From the NCBI GenBank assembly GCA_027489295.1, contig JAIYAA010000245.1, positions 1-8,607 of the forward strand: a stretch of 8,607 nt of DNA. The letters run 5' to 3'. Source of the stretch: Sphingomonadales bacterium. GTDB lineage: Bacteria; Pseudomonadota; Alphaproteobacteria; Sphingomonadales; Sphingomonadaceae. The position numbers and the translations under genes were made by a program. The notes beneath the pieces are model-generated. The model did not search any database and was not told where the DNA came from. It was given only the letters and a program-made list of their open reading frames with translations. Below, in pieces: positions 1 to 5,647 of this stretch (the first letter of the stretch is position 1; each line of letters begins with the position of its first letter).

Positions 1-11
1 CGAGGAACACC

Positions 12-437
12 ATGCGCACCATGCCCATCCTTTGCGCGCTGCTGGCAAGCGTTGCCACCCCCGCTTTCGCCCAGCGCGGCGTCGAGTGGTTCGACGCCGC
101 GGACGCCAATGCCGACGGCACCGTCACCCGGGCCGAATTCCTCAGCTATCGCGACGCGAATTTCGGCAAGCTCGATCGCAACGGCGACGGCGTCGTCAGC
201 CCCGCCGATTTTCCCCGGCTCGCCAAACGCAAGCCGGAAGCGCTCGAACGCCTGTTGGGCATGCTGGGCAATGCGGACAGCAATGGCGACGGCGCGGTTT
301 CGCGCGTCGAACTCGCCAAGGCCCCGCCGGTGATGTTCGACCGGGCCGACGCAGACCATGATGGCCGGGTGACGCGCGCGGAATATGACGAGGCCCGCGC
401 GCGTATGCGTGCTGCGGTCGAGCGGCAGCGGAACTGA
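12..437 (+). CDS. Secreted EF-hand (calcium-binding) protein, four loops
   Basis: A 141-residue protein with an N-terminal signal peptide: hydrophobic stretch at residues 5-19 and a likely cleavage after AFA at residue 20. The mature part is almost entirely EF-hands. Loops with the DxNxDG or DxDxDG pattern lie at residues 31-42, 55-66, 89-100 and 113-124, arranged as two pairs joined by a charged helix. Loops 1, 3 and 4 end in the usual Glu at position 12; loop 2 ends in Asp (residue 66), which may lower affinity or favour magnesium. Calcium binding in the periplasm or outside the cell is the family expectation; the partner is unknown. No lipobox cysteine is present. The ATG at 12 is supported by GAGGA at 2-6, five bases upstream. 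The gene is read toward the SapC/cupin operon and has no evident functional tie to it. Any promoter lies outside the window. Confidence 0.9.
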   Translation: MRTMPILCALLASVATPAFAQRGVEWFDAADANADGTVTRAEFLSYRDANFGKLDRNGDGVVSPADFPRLAKRKPEALERLLGMLGNADSNGDGAVSRVELAKAPPVMFDRADADHDGRVTRAEYDEARARMRAAVERQRN

Positions 438-469
438 GGCCGGCGATGACATCGGCGCTCGCACGCCAG

Positions 470-735
470 CGGCTTTCCGTACCCGCCATCACGGGCTCGC
501 AAGCGCCGCGCCAAGCCCTGCGATCGCGGCGGGGCAACAACCATCTCCCGGTGCTGGAGGGCGCGACTCATGCCGATTTCAGCGGGAATGCCGGCGGCTT
601 CCGGCGGCAGGGGCCGGACGCGCATGTCCGGGCCGCGGTGATCGAAACTCGATCGCCTTCTGGCGCTGGGCGCTGCCGGGGGACCGCACCGTCACGGCGG
701 CACTCGACGACCCCAAGACTGCCGAATCGGCGATG
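470..735 (+). pseudogene. Decayed C-terminal fragment of an alpha/beta hydrolase (probable)
   Basis: No intact gene fits this stretch, but pieces of a plausible alpha/beta-hydrolase C-terminus can be read by changing frame. Frame A gives SVPAITGSQ (476-502), then NNHLPVLEGATHADFSG (536-586) and VRAAVIET (626-649). Frame B gives AIAAG just before NNHL (about 519-534) and IAFWRWALPGDRTVTAALDD (652-711). Removing one G from the GGGG run at 531-534 joins AIAAG to NNHLPVLEG; adding one base near 648 joins VIET to SIAFWRWAL. GATH would carry the catalytic histidine (569-571); the nucleophile elbow and the rest of the N-terminus are absent, since the EF-hand gene ends at 437. The smooth continuation at both joints is what persuades me. 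The family call rests on pattern memory, not a search. It could instead be chance readings in GC-rich non-coding DNA, or a fragment worsened by sequencing errors. Confidence 0.45.
612..657. terminator. Two adjacent hairpins between converging genes (candidate bidirectional terminator)
   Basis: The first hairpin pairs CCGGAC (614-619) with GTCCGG (626-631) around a six-base loop, extended by GG/CC past a bulged G at 632. The second pairs GGTGATCGA (637-645) with TCGATCGCC (649-657), nine pairs including one G-T, around a three-base loop. They lie between the EF-hand gene (+) and the end of the cupin-like gene (-), where a shared terminator would be useful. Neither is followed by a clear T-run on either strand, so this is not a classical intrinsic terminator. 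The second hairpin also sits on the proposed frameshift at 648, so part of the symmetry may come from old coding sequence. Confidence 0.3.
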
Positions 736-773
736 GAGCGGACTGCCTCCGTCCCCCATCGACCGAAATGCGT

Positions 774-1787
774 CTACGCCAACCGCAGCAGCCGCATCAC
801 CAGGGCTCGAACGCGGCCGTAATTGCCGTCGCGCAACGGCCCCAGAATGCCGTGCTGCTCCGGCTCGAGAAACGCGAGAGGATGGCCATCGGGGCGGAAG
901 ACATAGTGGTCGAACCATGCCCGCCAGGCAGCGCGCTCGCCGGCCGGGCGCTCTGCGATGGCGATCATCGCCAGCAACATCGCCGTATAGGGTTGATCGG
1001 GGCCCGCGGCGAAACCGTCCCACCAGAAGTTCACCAGCATGTTGACGCGGCTGGTCGCTTCCACCTGATGCCACCACAGCTTGGGAATATAGATCGCGTC
1101 ACCCGGCTCCAGCTCCGCGACCAGCGCGCGGTGCCGCGCCTGCGCGAACCGCGGATAGCGTGCGTCCGGATCCGCGCTGGCCGCCGCCAGGCTGACCGGC
1201 TGGCCCGCCATGGTGCGGTCGATCGGCCCGACATACAGGTCGTGGATGGCATCGGGCGGATAGAGCGTGAACCGCCGCTTCCCCGCGACGACGCAGGCGA
1301 CATTGTCCATCGTGTCGTAATGGCATGCGATGGCGGACTCATGGCCGATCCAGAAGCGCGGGCGCACCATCGGCGGAAGAAACGCCAGGGGCGTCAGGCG
1401 CTCGATGCCGGGCAGATAGGTCTCAGAGGTCAGCGACCCCATGTAGAGCGTGTCATGGCCCGGCACGTCGGCGGTATCCAGAATGCAGCGCAGCGCTTCG
1501 CGGAACGGCATTGCCCGATGCGCGAAGTTGAACGCTGCCGCATCGTCGCCGGCATGCCCGTAGCGCCCGGCGATCTCGGGCTTCCCCACGAACAGATCGG
1601 CGTCCTTTCCCGCATCGAAGGCGAGGATCTGTTCGGCCTTTGCCCCGACATCGTCGCAGGCGACGATCGGCCAGTGGCGTGCCGCCCCGCGCAGGACCAC
1701 CGGCGCGCAGTGCGTCATCACCGCAGCCTGGAACGCCGCCGGGTCGCCGAGCGCGGCCGCCTCCAGGATGTCGGGAACCGGGTTCAC
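774..1787 (-). CDS. Cupin-like JmjC-type protein (putative Fe(II)/2-oxoglutarate oxygenase)
   Basis: A 337-residue cytoplasmic protein of the cupin-like (Cupin_8/JmjC) family. The metal-binding pattern is visible: H156-x-D158 in CHYDTMDN and a distal H240 in KLWWHQV. K170 in AGKRRFTLYPP sits where family members often bind 2-oxoglutarate. The PGD turn (228-230) and IYIPKLWWH strand are typical of the second half of the double-stranded beta-helix. Family members are protein or small-molecule hydroxylases; this one's substrate is unknown. No signal peptide is present. The start is GTG at 1787, whose bases overlap the SapC stop as GTGA, so the two are almost certainly co-translated. Such proteins recur beside SapC, halogenase-like genes and TonB receptors in sphingomonads and caulobacters (family knowledge). 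The metal ligands look intact, so an active enzyme is plausible; the reaction is inference. Confidence 0.88.
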   Translation of the reverse strand: MNPVPDILEAAALGDPAAFQAAVMTHCAPVVLRGAARHWPIVACDDVGAKAEQILAFDAGKDADLFVGKPEIAGRYGHAGDDAAAFNFAHRAMPFREALRCILDTADVPGHDTLYMGSLTSETYLPGIERLTPLAFLPPMVRPRFWIGHESAIACHYDTMDNVACVVAGKRRFTLYPPDAIHDLYVGPIDRTMAGQPVSLAAASADPDARYPRFAQARHRALVAELEPGDAIYIPKLWWHQVEATSRVNMLVNFWWDGFAAGPDQPYTAMLLAMIAIAERPAGERAAWRAWFDHYVFRPDGHPLAFLEPEQHGILGPLRDGNYGRVRALVMRLLRLA

Positions 1788-2476
1788 GCCACGAGGCCCG
1801 CCAGGCGATCATTGTACCGACGCGCGAGGCGGCGGATATGGGCGATGGAGGAGGCCTGCGCATAGGCGAGCTGCAGATCCCCGTGCCGGAACAGCGCGAG
1901 CACCGCGTCATCGGGCAGCGCGTGCAGGCGATCCAGGCTCACGGTATACAGGCCGTCCAGCTGGATGAAACTTCCGTCGTCGAAGTTCAACCGGATGTCG
2001 ACCGGTTCCAGCAGCCTGTGATCCAGCAGCCGCTTGATCGCCGCATCGGTTGCGGGAAGGCCTGCGCTGAGCTTCCCCAGCGCGTGCTGAATGCGCCGCA
2101 GCGCCGCGCTCGGTTCGCCATCGCCCTCGAACAGGAGGTCTCCCTCCGTGCTCGCGAAGACCGGGTGGCTCCGGTCGATCACGATCCCCTCGTCCACAAG
2201 GTAGAATCCCTGCCGCTCGAGATCGGCGGGTCGATAGCCGGTCAACCGGCCGTTCTCGCCGCTCAGGTTCTCGTTCGGCTTCAGGCCCAGCACCACGCCG
2301 GCATAGAAGGACCCGGTTTCCGGGTGCTTGGTGAAGAAGATCGGGAATTCATGTGCCGCGGCAACGAACTCGTCGGCCACGATCTGCGCGAAATGCCGTG
2401 CTGCGTCGGGCGCCTGCGACACGCGGAGTCCCGCGTGCTGCTCGAAGCCCAAGCTCTCCCAATGTTCCACCGCCAT
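1784..2476 (-). CDS. SapC family protein
   Basis: A 230-residue protein matching the SapC family throughout: the FPIFFTKHPETGSFYAGVV block (44-62), the ADLERQGFY block (84-92), the IDRSHPVF block (100-107) and the C-terminal LDGLYTVSLDRLHALPDD region (173-190) leading to a YAQASS motif (205-210). The family is named after a Campylobacter fetus protein linked to S-layer export, but its biochemical role in alphaproteobacteria is not established. There is no signal peptide or membrane segment, so it is probably cytoplasmic. The start is uncertain: GGAGG lies only two bases from the ATG at 2476, but eight bases before an in-frame GTG at 2470, which may be the real start (228 aa). It is the first gene of a two-gene operon, overlapping the cupin-like gene by four bases, and is divergent from the TonB receptor across a 230-bp control region. 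Confidence 0.9.
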   Translation of the reverse strand: MAVEHWESLGFEQHAGLRVSQAPDAARHFAQIVADEFVAAAHEFPIFFTKHPETGSFYAGVVLGLKPNENLSGENGRLTGYRPADLERQGFYLVDEGIVIDRSHPVFASTEGDLLFEGDGEPSAALRRIQHALGKLSAGLPATDAAIKRLLDHRLLEPVDIRLNFDDGSFIQLDGLYTVSLDRLHALPDDAVLALFRHGDLQLAYAQASSIAHIRRLARRYNDRLAGLVA

Positions 2477-2567
2477 CCCCTCCGTCGATCCGTTCGCGTG
2501 TTTCTGCGCCTGTGATGCACCGCCCGATGGATGCGGCCAAGGGAGATATTTGCTCCGACTTATAAAC

Positions 2568-2595
2568 TTGCATCCGTCCGTAGCTTTGATATTGT
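2568..2595 (+). promoter_or_regulatory. Weak candidate promoter for the TonB receptor operon
   Basis: TTGCAT (2568-2573) and TATTGT (2590-2595), 16 bases apart, resemble -35 and -10 boxes. The -10 would overlap the putative operator at 2593-2606, which would suit direct repression. The leader to the ATG at 2707 would then be about 100 bases. A TTATAA at 2560-2565 could serve as a -10 on the minus strand for the SapC operon, but I see no good partner -35. Both assignments are weak consensus matches. Confidence 0.25.
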
Positions 2596-2606
2596 TACCG
2601 CTAACT
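2593..2606. promoter_or_regulatory. LacI-family-like operator
   Basis: TGTTACCGCTAACT contains perfect arms GTTA/TAAC around a CCGC core. This is the architecture of LacI/GalR-family operators (inverted half-sites around a central CG). By my recollection it matches about 11 of 14 positions of the xylan-regulon 'xyl-box' reported for Xanthomonas (TGGTAGCGCTAACA), and resembles Caulobacter xylose-repressor sites. It lies 130 bases before the SapC start and 101 bases before the receptor start, so one site could serve both operons. No LacI-type regulator gene is in the window. The sugar signal cannot be read from the site. Confidence 0.5.
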
Positions 2607-2656
2607 TGTCGAGGTGTGAGGACGTTAGACTCGCGATTCCTCCGTCAGGTTCACCC

Positions 2657-2700
2657 GTCGTGATCCCTCAACACAGAAGGGGCACGACTAGAGAGGGGAT
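2657..2700 (+). promoter_or_regulatory. Foldable leader overlapping the receptor's ribosome-binding site
   Basis: GTCGTG (2657-2662) can pair with CACGAC (2683-2688), and CCCT (2665-2668) with AGGG (2678-2681), forming a hairpin with a nine-base loop just before the Shine-Dalgarno GAGGGGA (2693-2699). Alternatively ATCCCTC (2663-2669) can pair with GAGGGGAT (2693-2700) with one bulged G, which would hide the Shine-Dalgarno. The two folds share the CCCT segment and are mutually exclusive. Whether either matters in the cell is inference. Confidence 0.3.
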
Positions 2701-2706
2701 ACAGAA

Positions 2707-5607
2707 ATGGCTTCATCGGTCTCGAGCCGCGTGCGCGCGCAAATTTTGTTAACGTTACCTGCGCTTGCCGGTGCGACGAGCATGCTGGCGCTGGTGGCCG
2801 CTGCCCCCAGCTTTGCCCAGGCCCAGGTGCCGGCCGCGGGCACACCTCAGGATTCGCAGACAGACGTCGGGAATACCGACGAAATCATCGTTACCGGCCT
2901 GCGCGGTTCGTTGCAGCGCAACCTCGACATCAAGCGCGAGTCGTCGGGCGTGGTCGATGTGATCTCCGCCGAAGACATCGGCAAATTCCCCGACTCGAAC
3001 GTCGCGGCGTCGCTGCAGCGCCTTCCGGGCGTGTCGATCCAGCGCTCCGGATCGCGCGGCGAACCGACCGGAATCACCGTCCGCGGCTTCGGCGGCGACT
3101 TCAACACGACGCTGTATGACGGCCGCCGCATCTCTACCGCAACCGGTGGGCGGCAGATCGATTTCAGCACCGTCGGGGTCGACTTCATCGGCCAATTGTC
3201 CGTCATGAAAACACCCGACGTGTCGGTCGCATCCAGCTCGATCGGCGCCACGGTCGACATCAAATTCCCGAACGCGTTCGATCATCCGGGCTTCCGGATG
3301 GCGGCGACCGCGTCGGGCTCGATCCAGGATCGCGCCGACAAGATCGTGCCGACCGGCGGCCTGCTGATCAGCAATACCTTCGCTGGCGATACGCTCGGCG
3401 TGCTGGCCGACGTGATCTACACCCGCCGCGATACCGGCACCAACCGCGTCTACGTGTCCGGTTGGCCGGGCGGCAATTTCGCACCGTGCCAGCTGACCGC
3501 CGCCTGCACCACGCAGCAGCTGGCGAACAAGACGCTGCCGGGCTGGTTCCCGCAGCAATATGGCGCCGAGCAGCAGCGCGTGCGCGACGAGCGTGTAGAT
3601 GCGCGCATTTCGCTGCAGTACCATCCGTCCGAAGAGCTGATGGTGACGCTGGACAATAATTTCTCGCGTCAGAACATCACGCAGAACAATTACGCGTTCG
3701 GCGTCTGGTTCAACCAGGGCGACCTGCGCAACGTGACGCTGGACAAGAACGGCACCGCGGTCGACTTCACGCAGACCGGCACGCCGACCGACTTCACCGC
3801 CGCGCTCAACAAGCAGATCCTGCAGACCAACCAGACCGGCCTGAACCTGAAGTACAGCGCGTCCGACAATCTGACGCTGGAGGCCGATGCCGCCTACGCC
3901 AAGAGCTGGCTCAATCCCGGCGACACGATCGGCAGCCAGAATGGCGATATCGGCTATGGCGGCACGCTGAGCAACGTGCTGCGCTTCAACGTCACCGGGG
4001 ACAGCAAGGATTCCTTCCCGACGATCAGCAACTTCGGACCGGCGGGTAATGCCGCGGGCTGGGCCAACACGGCAGTGATCGGCTCGCACGTCACCGTCAA
4101 CCAGACGCAGAAGAACACCGACGATCTCGCGCAATTCCGCGCAGCGGCGACGTGGAAGCAGGATAATCTGACGCTGAAGGCCGGCGGACAGTTCTATCAG
4201 GACACCTTCAACTTCCGCAACCAGAGCACCTTCACCAACAATTTCTGGCAGGCCTATGCCGGCTATGGCGCGCCCTCGGGCCGCACGACGGGCATCGCGC
4301 CGCTGCCGGCCAGCCTGTACAACGGCTCGATCAGCCTCAACAACTTCATCCCGGGCTTTGGCGGGGCGCTTCCCCCGTCGGTATTCATCTTCAGCCCGGT
4401 GGCCTACCAGCAATATCTGACCGGCCTCGGCAATCCGCAGGCGAAGAACATCCCGGGCTACAATTATGGCAGCGTCACCGGCTTCACCGGCACGTTCGAC
4501 GAGGCCGTCGATCCCGGCAGCCTGCTGCGCGTGCGCGAGCGGACCTGGTCGCTGTTCCTCAGCGCCAGCTTCAAGGCAGACGTGGCCGGCATGCCGTTCA
4601 CCCTCAACGCCGGCGTGCGCAACGAGACCACGAACCTGACGGCCACCGGCCAAGGCCGCCTGCCGACCCTGATCGTGACCAGCACCGCCGACCCGACGCT
4701 GCTCAGCGTGCCGACCTACACCAACATCCAGGGGGTCACGAACAAGAGCTCCTACTCGTACCTGCTGCCGAGCTTCGATGCGAAACTCGAACTCACCAAG
4801 AACCTGATCCTGCGCGTGGATGCGTCGCGGACCTTGACCCGTCCCACGCTCAACCTGCTCAACCCGGTCCTCAACGTGGGCAGCGGCCAGCGCGTCGGCG
4901 CGCTTTCGGCGAGCGGCGGCAACCCGAACCTGAAGCCGTACCTGGCCGACAATTTCGACATCGGCGCCGAGTGGTATTATCAGCGCAACTCCTACCTGTC
5001 GGTCGGGTTCTTCCTCAAGAACGTGTCGAACTTCATCGTCGGCGGCGTGACGCGGCAGTCGATCAACGGCGTGATCGACCCGACCACGGGCCAGCTGGCG
5101 AGCTTCGCCGTCTCGCAGCAGGTCAACGGCCCGGACGCCACGGTGCGCGGCGTCGAGCTTGCCCTGCAGCACGTCTTCGGCAATTCGGGCTTCGGCTTCC
5201 AGGCCAACGCCACGCTGGTCGACACCAACCGGCCCTATGACGACAAAAACCTGTCGCAGACCGGCTTTGCGGTGACGGGCCTCGCCAATTCGGCGAACTT
5301 CGTCGGCTTCTACGACAAGGGCGGCTTCCAGATCCGCGCGGCGCTCAACTGGCGGGACAAGTATCTGCTCCAGTTCGGCCAGAACCAGAATACCGGGTCG
5401 TTCGGTGCCGAACCGACCTTCGTGAACCAGAGCTTCCAGGTCGATCTCACGACCAGCTACGATGTCTCGAAAAACCTCAGCGTGTTCGCCGAAGCGCTGA
5501 ACCTCAACAACAACCAGCAGAGCACGCACGGGCGCTACAGCAACCAGTTGCTCGACGTGTTCGATTACGGACGGCGGTACACGGCAGGGGTGCGGTATCG
5601 GTTCTGA
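2707..5607 (+). CDS. TonB-dependent outer-membrane receptor (Xanthomonas/Caulobacter type)
   Basis: A 966-residue outer-membrane receptor that would use TonB-ExbBD energy to import a ligand into the periplasm. The signal peptide spans residues 1-37 (likely cut after SFA). A TonB box, DEIIVTG, lies at 58-64. The plug follows at about 69-190, with the block ISAEDIGKFPDSNVAASLQR, the LPGVSIQR turn and a VRGFG strand. The rest is a 22-strand-type barrel with the family block YSYLLPS, ASRTLTRP and GGNPNLKPYLADNFDIGAEW, ending in an aromatic strand RYTAGVRYRF with terminal Phe. There is no N-terminal STN signalling domain or carboxypeptidase-like extension, so sigma/anti-sigma surface signalling is not expected. 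The only two cysteines (261 and 267) may form a disulfide in a loop. GAGGGGA at 2693-2699 supports the ATG at 2707. It is the first gene of the plus-strand operon; the adjacent esterase suggests a carbohydrate ligand. Confidence 0.95.
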   Translation: MASSVSSRVRAQILLTLPALAGATSMLALVAAAPSFAQAQVPAAGTPQDSQTDVGNTDEIIVTGLRGSLQRNLDIKRESSGVVDVISAEDIGKFPDSNVAASLQRLPGVSIQRSGSRGEPTGITVRGFGGDFNTTLYDGRRISTATGGRQIDFSTVGVDFIGQLSVMKTPDVSVASSSIGATVDIKFPNAFDHPGFRMAATASGSIQDRADKIVPTGGLLISNTFAGDTLGVLADVIYTRRDTGTNRVYVSGWPGGNFAPCQLTAACTTQQLANKTLPGWFPQQYGAEQQRVRDERVDARISLQYHPSEELMVTLDNNFSRQNITQNNYAFGVWFNQGDLRNVTLDKNGTAVDFTQTGTPTDFTAALNKQILQTNQTGLNLKYSASDNLTLEADAAYAKSWLNPGDTIGSQNGDIGYGGTLSNVLRFNVTGDSKDSFPTISNFGPAGNAAGWANTAVIGSHVTVNQTQKNTDDLAQFRAAATWKQDNLTLKAGGQFYQDTFNFRNQSTFTNNFWQAYAGYGAPSGRTTGIAPLPASLYNGSISLNNFIPGFGGALPPSVFIFSPVAYQQYLTGLGNPQAKNIPGYNYGSVTGFTGTFDEAVDPGSLLRVRERTWSLFLSASFKADVAGMPFTLNAGVRNETTNLTATGQGRLPTLIVTSTADPTLLSVPTYTNIQGVTNKSSYSYLLPSFDAKLELTKNLILRVDASRTLTRPTLNLLNPVLNVGSGQRVGALSASGGNPNLKPYLADNFDIGAEWYYQRNSYLSVGFFLKNVSNFIVGGVTRQSINGVIDPTTGQLASFAVSQQVNGPDATVRGVELALQHVFGNSGFGFQANATLVDTNRPYDDKNLSQTGFAVTGLANSANFVGFYDKGGFQIRAALNWRDKYLLQFGQNQNTGSFGAEPTFVNQSFQVDLTTSYDVSKNLSVFAEALNLNNNQQSTHGRYSNQLLDVFDYGRRYTAGVRYRF

Positions 5608-5647
5608 TATCGCGGTCTGTGCATGATCCCCGGGCGGGGTGTACCCC
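5608..5647 (+). other. Short receptor-halogenase gap with competing small hairpins
   Basis: The 40 bases between the receptor stop and the chosen halogenase start hold two overlapping inverted repeats: CCCC-GGGC-GGGG (5628-5639) and GGGGT-GT-ACCCC (5636-5647), which share the GGGG. No T-run follows, so this is unlikely to be a terminator; it may influence initiation of the halogenase gene, which lacks a classical AGGAG site. Confidence 0.25.

Noticed and set aside
768..1865. 365-codon plus-strand frame opposite the cupin-like gene
   Set aside because: Arg/His-rich translation with no family features; it lies antisense to a protein with intact HxD...H and JmjC-type motifs.
1640..2515. 291-codon plus-strand frame opposite the SapC gene
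   Set aside because: It is antisense to a well-conserved SapC protein and spans the cupin-SapC junction; composition is that of a shadow frame.
2529..2575. Inverted repeat GGATGC / GCATCC, 35 bases apart
   Set aside because: Six-base arms at this distance are expected by chance and the surrounding bases do not extend the symmetry.
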